DNA of 52,190 nucleotides. Origin: Methanobacteriota archaeon. Lineage in GTDB: Archaea > Thermoplasmatota > E2 > JACPAO01 > JAHWKR01. The stretch is taken from contig JAHWKR010000008.1 of NCBI GenBank assembly GCA_019347805.1, positions 29,037-81,226 on the forward strand. The letters run 5' to 3'. The notes beneath the pieces were generated by a model, which worked only from the letters and a program-made list of their open reading frames with translations, ran no database searches and was not told the origin of the DNA. The position numbers and the translations under genes are program-made. The stretch's first letter is position 1. Each line of letters starts with the position of its first letter. Positions 41,959-50,343 of the stretch are shown here, in pieces.

Positions 41959-43266
41959 TCACGGATGCGGTCCGGGCATCTTCGGGCCCTCCGCGATGGG
42001 CTCCTTGCCCGGCCCGTCCAGGTGTTTGACCGGATGGCGCGGGATCTCGTCCGACAAGCGCGTCATGAACTCATAGTTGACCATGTAGTTGTACTCCGAG
42101 AAGCTCGCCACCGTGATCTCCTCGTCACCCTGATGACCGATGAGGACCACCTCGTCACCCGGTTCGACTTCCGGGATATGGCCGACATTGACCTGCAACA
42201 TGTTCATGTTCACCGGTCCGACGATGGAGGCGCGCCGGCCGCGGATGAGCACATAGCCGAGGTTCGACAGCCCGCGCGAGAAACCGTCGGCGTACCCGAC
42301 GGGGACGATGGCGATCCGGCCCGGCCCCTCCATCTGATGACTGTCGCCATAGCCGACGAAATCACCGTCCATGACGTCCCGCACGAGCCGCACACTGCTC
42401 TTCCAACTGAGCGCCCGGTACGGGTCCCATGCCGGCTCCCCGCCCATCGCCGCCATGTGGCGCAGATAGACCTCGCGCGTCGGCCAGAACCCATAGAGCG
42501 AGATGCCGATGCGCACCAGGTCGAGCCGGCACTCCGGGTCCAGTATGGCCGCCGACGACGACGCGATGTGGCGTGTGTTCGGCCGGATGCCCATCTCCTC
42601 GATCTCGTCGAGGAAACGGAAATAGCGCTGCTTCTGCAGCGCCACGCGCCCCTCGTTCTTCTTCTCCTCCGCACCGGCGAGATGGGTGCAGACGCCCTCG
42701 AGCACCGCATGCGGGTCATCATGGATGCGTGCACAGACGTCGAGCGCCTCGTCCCAGGGAAGGCCGGTGCGGTTCATGCCGGTCTCGACCTCGACATGGA
42801 AGCGGGTGGTCTTTCGTTGGCGGGCGATCTCCGCCTCGAAATCAGGCCACGCCCCGGGGACGTTGACCCACGGCTCGCAACCCTCCTTGACCACCCACGG
42901 GATGTGGTCCGGATGGGCGCCCCCCATGATCTGCAACGACGAATCGGGTCGTGCACGCAGCTTGAAACGGGTCGCCTCATGCGCCGAGAAGACCGCGAAA
43001 CGTCGCGCTCCCGCGCGCTCCAGCACCGGCACGGTCGGAAAATATCCATGACCATAGGCACGGCCCTTGACCACGCAGACGATCTCCGTGTTCGGTCCGA
43101 AGAAGGCCGAGAGGTCCTCGTAGTTGTGCCGGATGGCGTCCTGGTCGATCTCGATCCACGAGTTCGCGTAGGGCTCTCCGGTCTCCTCGACGACCGTCGG
43201 CTTGTCCGGCTCACCGACCGAAACAGGCGGCGTCTTCTGGACGACGTCCTTCCGTGTCGGCGCCAT
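41959..43266 (-). CDS. alr: Alanine racemase family protein (PLP-dependent)
   Basis: A 435-residue enzyme. VCVVKGRAYGHG carries the PLP lysine (Lys67); FHVEVETGMNRTGLP, RIGISLYGFWP and PVGYADGFSRGLS are family motifs. Alanine racemases make D-alanine for bacterial walls and are uncommon in archaea, so this could serve another amino-acid racemisation or come from bacteria. The ATG shares one nucleotide with the stop of the upstream gene, with GGAGGTGG before it, so the two are translationally coupled. Confidence 0.87.
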   Translation of the reverse strand: MAPTRKDVVQKTPPVSVGEPDKPTVVEETGEPYANSWIEIDQDAIRHNYEDLSAFFGPNTEIVCVVKGRAYGHGYFPTVPVLERAGARRFAVFSAHEATRFKLRARPDSSLQIMGGAHPDHIPWVVKEGCEPWVNVPGAWPDFEAEIARQRKTTRFHVEVETGMNRTGLPWDEALDVCARIHDDPHAVLEGVCTHLAGAEEKKNEGRVALQKQRYFRFLDEIEEMGIRPNTRHIASSSAAILDPECRLDLVRIGISLYGFWPTREVYLRHMAAMGGEPAWDPYRALSWKSSVRLVRDVMDGDFVGYGDSHQMEGPGRIAIVPVGYADGFSRGLSNLGYVLIRGRRASIVGPVNMNMLQVNVGHIPEVEPGDEVVLIGHQGDEEITVASFSEYNYMVNYEFMTRLSDEIPRHPVKHLDGPGKEPIAEGPKMPGPHP

Positions 43267-44459
43267 CAAGCCACCTCCCCCCCGGTGGCGAGCGCGAGCC
43301 AGACACGGATGCCGGGCAGAAGGAGCGCGTCCGGGAAATCGTATGACGGTGTGTGGAGCGGCGGCTGGTCCTCACCGGCCCCGAGGCCGAGGAGCGCGCC
43401 CGGCCACTTGTTCGTGATGTGGCCGAAATCCTCCGACCACGGGAAGGCGCGCTTCGGACGCACCACCTCCAGTCTTTTCGCCTCGAGGGCGCGAAGCGCA
43501 TGGTCGACCGCGGCGTCATGATTGACCGTCGCCGGGAAGCGCTCATGCTCCTCGAAGAGGAACTCAAAACCGCCCGGGTCGGCGTAGGCCTTCGCCTGGT
43601 CGCGGAAGCGGTCGCGCATCGCGTCCAGATGCTCTTCCTTCGCCGCACGGAGCGTCACGCGCAAGGATCCTGAACCGGCCGACGTGCCGTACGCGATCTC
43701 CCCCGCGTCGAGATGGATGAGCGTGGCGAGCGCACTGTGGCCGAACGGCACCGTCTGACCCGGAAGCGCAAGGGCGGACATCGCGAGCTTGGCGAGCGCC
43801 GGGATCGGGTTCTTGCCGAGGTTCGGCTCGCTGGCATGGCTTGTCGCGCCTTCGAAGCGGACATGGACGCCGGTCGACGCGCACGCCATCGTGCCGCGGC
43901 GCAAGGCGACCGAGCCGAGGGACTGGCCGGGGATGTTGTGGAACGCGAAGGCGAGGTCGACCTCCAGGTCCTGCATCTTCCCATGCTCGAGCACCTTGGC
44001 ACCGCCCTGCCCGGTCTCCTCCGAGGGTTGGAAGAGGGCATGGATCGTGCCGCCCCAAGCGTCGCGGCGGGCGGCGAGCGCGGCGAGGGCGCCTGTCAAC
44101 ATCGCCATGTGGCCGTCGTGACCGCAGGCGTGGTGGATGCCTTCTTTTTTCGACGCGTGCGGCGGGTCGCCCTTCTCGTGCAACGGCAAGGCGTCCATGT
44201 CGCCGCGGAACAGCAGCTTCCTGCCGTCCCCCTTCTCGCCCTCCAACGTGTAGAGGAGGCCATGTCCGCCGACATCGTCCGCGACCGGCTTGAGGCCGTG
44301 GTCCGAGAGGTACGCGATGATGCGCCCCGCGGTCTCCTCTTCCCGGTCGGACAACTCCGGATGGGCGTGCAGTTCGTGGCGCAACTCCTTGACAGGGTGC
44401 TCGAGGTCCTCAAGGACCGACCGCCAATCACCATACGTGCTCTTGGACCGTTGGGACAA
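43266..44459 (-). CDS. M20-family amidohydrolase/aminoacylase
   Basis: A 397-residue metallopeptidase-like enzyme. FRGDMDALPL and HHACGHDGHMAML supply metal ligands and SEETGQGGA the catalytic Glu, typical of amino-acid amidohydrolases such as N-acyl amino acid or indoleacetyl-conjugate hydrolases. TTG at 44459 is used with AGGAG about 9 nt upstream and a TATA-like box at about 44490-44496. Located directly before the racemase gene: a pair that could release and convert D- or L-amino acids. The substrate is not known. Confidence 0.87.
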   Translation of the reverse strand: MSQRSKSTYGDWRSVLEDLEHPVKELRHELHAHPELSDREEETAGRIIAYLSDHGLKPVADDVGGHGLLYTLEGEKGDGRKLLFRGDMDALPLHEKGDPPHASKKEGIHHACGHDGHMAMLTGALAALAARRDAWGGTIHALFQPSEETGQGGAKVLEHGKMQDLEVDLAFAFHNIPGQSLGSVALRRGTMACASTGVHVRFEGATSHASEPNLGKNPIPALAKLAMSALALPGQTVPFGHSALATLIHLDAGEIAYGTSAGSGSLRVTLRAAKEEHLDAMRDRFRDQAKAYADPGGFEFLFEEHERFPATVNHDAAVDHALRALEAKRLEVVRPKRAFPWSEDFGHITNKWPGALLGLGAGEDQPPLHTPSYDFPDALLLPGIRVWLALATGGEVA

Positions 44460-44537
44460 GGTGGGTTCTCCTGCGGATGGGGCGGCCCCATATAACAGGG
44501 TCCCGGAACAGGTCGCCGAAGGTCAAGATATCAAGCT

Positions 44538-46133
44538 TCAGAACGGCCGCTTGACGTCCGGGAAATTGGTCCACACCTTCACACCGCACCATTGTGGCCC
44601 TTCCGGACACGGCCCTTCCTTGGGCTGCCAGGACGACTGGTCGTGGACGCGCAGCATGCATGGCGGGCCGATGTGCCGACCGAGGCGCGGCTGGACCTGG
44701 GCGACCTGGGCGCGCTCGACCATCGAATGGTCATAGATCTCGCGCTGGGCGTTGAAACAGGTGCGCAGGCGCCACTTGTGCAGGAAGCCGATGAGGGGGC
44801 CGCTGGCGGTGAAGCGGACGTTGACCGCGTTGGGCAGGATGTAGACCGCCTTCTCGGCCGGCACACCGTCGGCGATGAGCGCGTTCTTGGTCTCCCAGAG
44901 CAGGGCCATCGCCTCGTCGTAGACACGTTTCGCCTCCGCGTTCTTGGCGATCGGTTCCGGCGTGTGGTGGTCCGGATAGGAGGTGTGCACGCGACTCAAG
45001 AGCGGCCGGGTGGCGGGGACCGTGCGATGGCGCTGGTCCTGTGAATCCGCCGTGTGGCTGAGCTTCTTCTTGAACGTGTAATGGACATGGTTGAGGGCGC
45101 GCATGGCCGGGCTGTGGGTCCACGTGTTCAACGTGTCGACGTGGTGCGGGTTCTTCGCCGGGTCCATGACGAGCGCGATGGCCTGGTCGTCGTCCAGTGC
45201 GGCCTCGTCGATGCCGAGCGATTCGCGTACGCCTTCGGCCATGAGCCGCTCGCCCTGTTCCGTGTGGGCGACGAGCCGCGCGGGAAGGCCCTCGAGCCTG
45301 GCGTCGAACGCTTCGGCGAAACGGTCACCGTCGCTCTTTCCACCCGGGGTGCGGGCGCCGGCCGCCTGCTCGATGCAGGTCTCGAGCACCTCGCTGCGCG
45401 GCATCGGTTCTTCCTGGATGCGCTCGACGAAGTCGGGGTCGACCGCTCGCACCGCCTCGAGCATCGCCATCACGACCGCGCGCGACTCGGCCGGGCAGTC
45501 GCCGGTCTCGGCCATGCGCGCATAGCGCTTCAGTTCGATGCCGGAGACGGTGTGGTAGAGGCTCGTCGCGGCGGCGATGGGGACGACGTAGCGCGCGTTC
45601 TCGATGGCCTTCTTCTGCGCCTCCTGGGCGATCTTCTTCTCCGACTGGCCCTTGATGCGGCCGATGGCGGTCATCGTCCGCTTGAGGTCCTCCTGCAGGA
45701 GGCCGCCGATCCGGTCGTAGGCGTCGTAGGCGACCTCCACGGCATGGTGGAAGCGGTCGCGCTGCTCGGCGGTGAGGCCGTCCGGGACGACGACGTGCGC
45801 GGCGTCCATGACGACGTAGCGCTGGCTCTGCTGTTCGGAATTGTAATAGGGATGGCTGTGGAGGAAGGCCCAGACGAACTGCCGCGAGACGCCTTCGAGG
45901 CCGAAGACGAAGGTGGGATGCTGGAACGGCGTGTGGTGCCCGGCGTCATAGATCATGGTGCCGAGGAAGTCGCGCAGCTTGTCATTGACCGAATCGACCG
46001 TCTTCAGTTCCGGCGCGTAACAGGTGCGGGCGCTCGCGATCGCCAGGTCGTACGCCTTCTCGGTCCAGGCAAGGAGCCGGACCTTCGGCGTCGCCGGTAC
46101 GACCCGGTGCGTGGTGGTCTGGATTCCGGTCAT
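44538..46133 (-). CDS. thyX: Two-domain ThyX-like (FAD-dependent) thymidylate synthase
   Basis: A 531-residue protein, about twice the usual ThyX length. The N-terminal half has the NSEQQSQRY motif (about residues 98-106) of the ThyX signature. The C-terminal half has SQDQRHRTVPATR (around 365-377), the RHR part. The signature thus appears divided between two ThyX-like domains. ThyX makes dTMP from dUMP with folate and FAD. Two-domain forms are known in some archaea and bacteria from memory; catalytic capacity was not checked. The start is ATG 46133 (MTGIQTTTHR). Confidence 0.8.
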   Translation of the reverse strand: MTGIQTTTHRVVPATPKVRLLAWTEKAYDLAIASARTCYAPELKTVDSVNDKLRDFLGTMIYDAGHHTPFQHPTFVFGLEGVSRQFVWAFLHSHPYYNSEQQSQRYVVMDAAHVVVPDGLTAEQRDRFHHAVEVAYDAYDRIGGLLQEDLKRTMTAIGRIKGQSEKKIAQEAQKKAIENARYVVPIAAATSLYHTVSGIELKRYARMAETGDCPAESRAVVMAMLEAVRAVDPDFVERIQEEPMPRSEVLETCIEQAAGARTPGGKSDGDRFAEAFDARLEGLPARLVAHTEQGERLMAEGVRESLGIDEAALDDDQAIALVMDPAKNPHHVDTLNTWTHSPAMRALNHVHYTFKKKLSHTADSQDQRHRTVPATRPLLSRVHTSYPDHHTPEPIAKNAEAKRVYDEAMALLWETKNALIADGVPAEKAVYILPNAVNVRFTASGPLIGFLHKWRLRTCFNAQREIYDHSMVERAQVAQVQPRLGRHIGPPCMLRVHDQSSWQPKEGPCPEGPQWCGVKVWTNFPDVKRPF

Positions 46134-46263
46134 GCGTGCATCCCAAGCCTCGATAGACGGTGGCGGGGTTTCAAGTTATCTTGTCAGCGGGCCAGAACGG
46201 CCTCCTGAAGCAGGCGAAACAGGCGTCCCAACGGCTTCTCGCGAGACAGTGGCTGCGAAGGGG

Positions 46264-46490
46264 GTCCTTTAAGTAGGCCCGGAAGGAAGGTCCAGAGGCC
46301 GCCCCCGCAGCGGGTGGGATCGGCGGCCCCTGGACAGGGAAGAGCGAGGCCGGTGTCGGAAGAGTGCCTCCCGCCGGAGCGCCGAACGACGTGCCGGTCA
46401 AAGGCGTTGCGACTCCATGGGAAGCCGTCGGCGGAGCAGATGCTCCACAGGCCACAGTGGAAACAGGGGTCATCCTACGCTGTGGGCGCC
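46264..46490 (+). ncRNA. Candidate small structured RNA between thyX and the secreted protein
   Basis: TTTAAGTA at 46268-46275 could be a promoter. A strong inverted repeat follows: GTCCAGAGGCCGCC (46290-46303) with GGCGGCCCCTGGAC (46322-46335), 13 bp with one mismatch, enclosing CCCG/CGGG. Further hairpins are GGAGC/GCTCC (46433-46446) and GGCGC/GCGCC (46485-46498). No tRNA, SRP or RNase P core was found. It lies in a 357-nt gap without any convincing coding frame. It could instead be a terminator region. Confidence 0.35.
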
Positions 46491-47378
46491 TCAGCGCCTG
46501 CGCAGAACAGCAAAGGCCAGGCCGACGACCAAGGTGAAGCTCGGTAGCACCGCGAGCGGTACTTCCATCCCGGTGGCATCGACGACGGTCACCTCAACGA
46601 TGACCGCATCGAAACGGTGCGACCTGTCGTCCTCGGCATGTGGCGCGATATGGAGCGCGAACGTGTCGCTGGAGAGGTCCTCCCTGAGGCAGAACTGCAA
46701 CTCCAGGTTCTCCCCCGTGTCGTACGGCGCATCAAGGATCCGGTACGGCACGAGGTTCAGGATGCCCCTCGGCGGGTCGTCGGGGTCGGTGCGGAAGACG
46801 AAACGCACAGGGCCGTTGGTGGTCGTCGAGAGCCGCAACGGGATGTCACCACAACCGTCACCCGATGCCGGCACCTGTCCCTCCACCGCCTCCACGGCGA
46901 CCGTCCCGCTGAGCCCGACCTGCAAAAGTGCCTCCTTGCGCCCGTCGATGCCGAGGTCGACCGCCTCGGCGACGATGCTCGCCAAGACCATCTGGAAGGC
47001 ATACGCCGTGGTGTTGAAACGTGCTTCAAGGTGGATCGTGTAGATGCGGGTCGCCTCTTGATACGCGCACTCTTCCGGCGCGAACATCACCATCGTCGAA
47101 GCCGGTGTCATCGCCACCTCAAGGTCATGGTAGAGCGGGACGGCGCTGTGCCGCAGGAGCAGGCCCTCCGGGAACAGGTTCGTGGCGCGACAGGTCACGG
47201 CGACCTCGACGGGGATCTTGTGCACGACATCCGGCACAAGGGGCGCATCCAGTGCGGCCGGCCGCACATCGATCTCGACAGGCGGCCGGTCCGGTGCACC
47301 GATCACCTTCGGCGCCTGCGCATCGGCGGCCGGCAGGAACACCAGAGCGACGACAAGGAGGCCGAGGATGGTGCGCAT
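46491..47378 (-). CDS. Secreted protein, distant sixth member of the tandem family
   Basis: A 295-residue protein with signal peptide (PAADAQAPK), a beta-rich domain with three Cys shared in position with the array (VAVTCRAT, APEECAYQ), TTTNGPVRFVF where the array has NHGNGAI, and a C-terminal helix with LRRR. The start is ATG 47378, with GCTATACAA at 47400-47408 about 26 bp upstream. It is separated by 11 kb from the array. Function unknown. Confidence 0.72.
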   Translation of the reverse strand: MRTILGLLVVALVFLPAADAQAPKVIGAPDRPPVEIDVRPAALDAPLVPDVVHKIPVEVAVTCRATNLFPEGLLLRHSAVPLYHDLEVAMTPASTMVMFAPEECAYQEATRIYTIHLEARFNTTAYAFQMVLASIVAEAVDLGIDGRKEALLQVGLSGTVAVEAVEGQVPASGDGCGDIPLRLSTTTNGPVRFVFRTDPDDPPRGILNLVPYRILDAPYDTGENLELQFCLREDLSSDTFALHIAPHAEDDRSHRFDAVIVEVTVVDATGMEVPLAVLPSFTLVVGLAFAVLRRR

Positions 47379-47441
47379 GACCGCTCGACGCACCTCAACG
47401 CTATACAACGTTTCTGGTGGACGAGCGGGAGCGAACACACA

Positions 47442-47457
47442 CCTGGATGCATCCAGG
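47442..47457. repeat. Perfect 16-bp palindrome
   Basis: CCTGGATGCATCCAGG reads the same on both strands. It lies between the secreted protein (minus) and the lipoprotein (plus), 64 bp beyond the secreted gene's start. It could be an operator. Confidence 0.45.
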
Positions 47458-47515
47458 AGAACCGGAGGAACGGGTCCCATGTCAGTGTTCCTGGCGCCGA
47501 CCGTGCGACGGACGT

Positions 47516-47630
47516 TCCATCCACTATATCGTCGCAACACACCGAACAGTGTCCTGTCCCTGCCCCCGGACTTCGACGGCCCGCCCCGTCGAGGCGGGAG
47601 CGCCGTGCCGCCCCCCGCGGCGCTCCCGCC
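47516..47630 (+). promoter_or_regulatory. TATA-like box and 13-bp hairpin before the lipoprotein gene
   Basis: CTATATC at 47524-47530 could start a transcript at about 47552. Then GGCGGGAGCGCCG (47593-47605) pairs with its complement at 47618-47630, a perfect 13-bp stem with a 12-nt loop. A closer T-rich box at 47739-47743 might give a shorter transcript to the ATG at 47778. No gene is seen in 47379-47777. Confidence 0.4.
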
Positions 47631-47777
47631 CATCCGGCTCATCGTGGCCACTCTGGCCCTCGCGGTCGTGGAAACCTCGACCCCGCCCAAGCGGCAAGGC
47701 CGACATGTTCCGCCCCCCACCATGGCGCGACCCAGACCTTTTTCAGTCGCGAGGACGCGAACGGGGGGACGATCGTC

Positions 47778-48941
47778 ATGGGACGAACGAACACGAAACG
47801 GTGGTCTGCGATCGTCCTCTTCACCACGCTCGCCTTCGTAGGCGTAGCGCTCTCCGGCTGCATGCATGGAGACGAAGAGGATCGGGACCAAGTCACGCCT
47901 GAAGAAGACACAGGAGACCAACAAGAGCAGGGAACACTGATGCTGTTCCTGCGCGACGCCGGTGAGCGGCGCGGGGTGACGGCCCAGGAGGAGGGTCAGA
48001 TCGGCACCGGTGACGATACCGGTGGCGACACGACCGGAGACCAGCGGAACGGTCAACAACAGGGCGGCCAGCAGCAGGACGGCCTGCAGTACCAGGTCCA
48101 ACAACAAGACCGGCAGCGGCAGGACGGTCGCACCTTCGGACAACAGCAGCAGGCCGGGATCGACTCGGTCGAGCTGAACATCACCCGTGTGACCGTCTCT
48201 GGGGGCGGCCAAGTGAGTGCCGAAGGCGACCTCGGTGGCACCAACCAGACCGACCAGAACACCACGACCCAGATCGGTCAAACCACCGACCCATTGACCC
48301 CTGAGACCGACAATGGTACGTTCGGCCAGAACAACGACACGTTCGGCCAGGATACCGGCACCAACGACACCGGCGCCCAGCAAGGCGAGAACGGTGTCGA
48401 CCTGCTCGACGACGAGACCCAGGTGACCCTCCACGGCGGTGACGACGAAGAGTTCGTGGTCCAGTCGGGGGTCGCGGCCGACACGTACAACAACATCAGC
48501 ATCCAGGTCTCGGAGATCCGTGTCGAGACCGAAGAAGGATGCGAACTCCTCTTCGCCACCGACGGCCTCGAGATCAACATCGAGGGCAGTTTCCAGGTGG
48601 CGAACGACACCACGACACAGGTGCTCGCCGAGATCGATGTCACCCAGGCCATCCTGGAGAGCCGCGCGATCGCCGAGAACTGCCCCAGTGAGGAGGACAC
48701 TGGTCTGGTCGATGAGGTGACCCCACAGGAAGAACAGCGCGTCTCCGACGCCGACCTCGAGATCGAGACGGTGCAGGTCCTCGTCGCGACCGACGTGTCG
48801 CTCTTCCACGAATCGACCAACACGTTCGACGAAGAGGAGGCAGAACGCCAAGACGAGACCGGGGCCGCAGGCCAGGCTTCCGGCCAGACCGGCCGCCAGG
48901 ACCAGCGGAACACGCGGGACGACCAGAACGTCACCCCGTGA
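47778..48941 (+). CDS. DUF4382-like lipoprotein with Gln-rich insert
   Basis: A 387-residue lipoprotein (VGVALSGCMHG; Cys28). The core has GTLMLFLRDAG at the N-terminus and SVELNITRVTVSG, VDLLDDETQVTLHGG and NNISIQVSEIRVE: a DUF4382-type beta-rich domain. An inserted segment (about 90-200) is rich in Gln, Asn, Gly, Thr with many sequons, as for a mucin-like linker. The C-terminus is also charged and Gln-rich. The start ATG 47778 follows GGGGGGA. Paralog of the gene at 49113. Confidence 0.7.
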   Translation: MGRTNTKRWSAIVLFTTLAFVGVALSGCMHGDEEDRDQVTPEEDTGDQQEQGTLMLFLRDAGERRGVTAQEEGQIGTGDDTGGDTTGDQRNGQQQGGQQQDGLQYQVQQQDRQRQDGRTFGQQQQAGIDSVELNITRVTVSGGGQVSAEGDLGGTNQTDQNTTTQIGQTTDPLTPETDNGTFGQNNDTFGQDTGTNDTGAQQGENGVDLLDDETQVTLHGGDDEEFVVQSGVAADTYNNISIQVSEIRVETEEGCELLFATDGLEINIEGSFQVANDTTTQVLAEIDVTQAILESRAIAENCPSEEDTGLVDEVTPQEEQRVSDADLEIETVQVLVATDVSLFHESTNTFDEEEAERQDETGAAGQASGQTGRQDQRNTRDDQNVTP

Positions 48942-48998
48942 AGGTCCGGCACATCTCTTCCCCCCTTCTCCTCACCATCTCTACCGACGACCGACCAG

Positions 48999-49027
48999 GC
49001 GTTTGACCGGTCAAGACGCATTATCAC
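48999..49027. promoter_or_regulatory. Palindromic operator next to a TATA-like box
   Basis: TTGACCGGTCAA (49003-49014) is a perfect 12-bp palindrome, extended by GCGT on the left and ACGC on the right with one extra base. The TATA-like CATTATCA (49019-49026) follows directly. It probably controls the second DUF4382-like lipoprotein. Confidence 0.5.
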
Positions 49028-49112
49028 GTCACCGTAACATGTACGGCCGACAGGGGCGTATCCACCACTACCCTTTTTTGCCGTGGGCTCCCAGCGTCAA
49101 GGTCGAGCCCCC

Positions 49113-50306
49113 ATGCCATCCAACACGCCCCGAAAACGGCATGTGCCCGTGTTCGTCGCACTGGCCTTCCTGGGTGTGGCCCTCGCCGGCTGCATGCACG
49201 GAGACCGCGACGACACAGGCGGACAAGGCAACCTGCAGGCCTTCGTCCGTGGCGCAGGCGGCGGATCCGGAGCCCCGGATATCGGCGCCATCGCCACGCA
49301 CCAGCCACAACAGACCATAGAAGCAGAATCGGAAGCCGAAAGCGAAGTGAACATCGAGTCCATCGACGCGACGGTCACCCGGATCGAAGCGCGCACGAGC
49401 GCCGAATCCCGGGTCACCGTCGAGACCGGTGGAGAAGAGGAGCCTACGTTCGAAGGCGAAGAACCGCGATTCACCGGTGACACCTCCGGTGACGTCGTGG
49501 TGATCCTGGACGACGAAGAGGCCGTCGAACTGCACGACGAGCCCGAGTTCGTCGCCGAGGCCGACGTCGAACCCGGCGTCTTCAAGACCATCTCGGTGAC
49601 CATCTCGGAACTGCGTGTGACCACCGATGACGGCTGCGAGATCGTCATCGTCCTTGAAGACCTCACGATCAGCGTGAGCGGCAACTTCATCGTGCGCGGT
49701 GACGAGACCACGCAGGTCCTCATCGAACTCGGAGCGGCCCGTGCCGTCGTCGAGAGCGGCGCCGTCGAATGTCCCCCTGAAGGGGACGGCGGTGGCGACG
49801 GTGGCGACGGCGATGTCACGCCCGAACAGGACGATGACGAGCCGCGTCGGGTCACCAACGTGAACATCCACATCGAGGTCCACCAGACGCTCGTCGTCAA
49901 CCAGGTCACGTTCATCAGCGAGACCACGAACCGGTTCGACGAGGACAACGCCCGCGACGCCGACGACCCTGAACTCGAACGGGAGGCCGACGAGTTCGAA
50001 GGCCGCGGCGAAGGCGAAGGTGAGGCCAAGGTGACGGTCTGTCACTACCCGCAAGGGGACGAGACCGGCGACACCAACAACACGACCGAAGAGGCCGACG
50101 GCAACGAGACCGGTGACGAGCTCGACAACGGCACGACCTCGGAAGACACGACCCGGCCGCACAACATCACCATCGCCGAGACGGCCGTCGACGCCCATCT
50201 CGAGGAGCATGAAGGCGACCACCGTGGCGCCTGCACCGACGAGGACTTCGAGGCGTTCGCCGAGAGCCAGGCCGAGGCCGAGGCCGAGGGGGCCGTCGAA
50301 GAATAG
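49113..50306 (+). CDS. DUF4382-like lipoprotein with C-terminal Cys/His motif
   Basis: A 397-residue acidic lipoprotein (LAFLGVALAGCMHG; Cys27), paralog of the gene at 47778. The core (NIESIDATVTRIEA, VVVILDDEEAVELHD, TISVTISELRV) is DUF4382-like. The C-terminus has KVTVCHYPQGDE, a sequon-rich linker, then HNITIAETAVDAHLEEHEGD and GAC, a pattern like the C-x-H...GAC motif in many bacterial secreted proteins (from memory of sequences). ATG 49113 is used; a GTG at 49083 is possible. Surface protein of unknown function. Confidence 0.7.
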   Translation: MPSNTPRKRHVPVFVALAFLGVALAGCMHGDRDDTGGQGNLQAFVRGAGGGSGAPDIGAIATHQPQQTIEAESEAESEVNIESIDATVTRIEARTSAESRVTVETGGEEEPTFEGEEPRFTGDTSGDVVVILDDEEAVELHDEPEFVAEADVEPGVFKTISVTISELRVTTDDGCEIVIVLEDLTISVSGNFIVRGDETTQVLIELGAARAVVESGAVECPPEGDGGGDGGDGDVTPEQDDDEPRRVTNVNIHIEVHQTLVVNQVTFISETTNRFDEDNARDADDPELEREADEFEGRGEGEGEAKVTVCHYPQGDETGDTNNTTEEADGNETGDELDNGTTSEDTTRPHNITIAETAVDAHLEEHEGDHRGACTDEDFEAFAESQAEAEAEGAVEE

Positions 50307-50343
50307 GCCCTCGGACCTCTCTTCCCCTTTTTTCTTCTTTCTT

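Noticed and set aside
46275-46294. CCCGGAAGGAAGG resembling the loop of SRP RNA helix 8
   Set aside because: The AGCAGCC side of the internal loop is missing, and the place is at or before the predicted promoter start.
46491-48851. A 786-codon open frame on the minus strand, and a similarly long one on the + strand over 46617-48941
   Set aside because: Both run through another gene in the opposite strand and through promoters. Only their ends (46491-47378 and 47778-48941) have signal peptides and family features; the rest is GC-rich chance opening.
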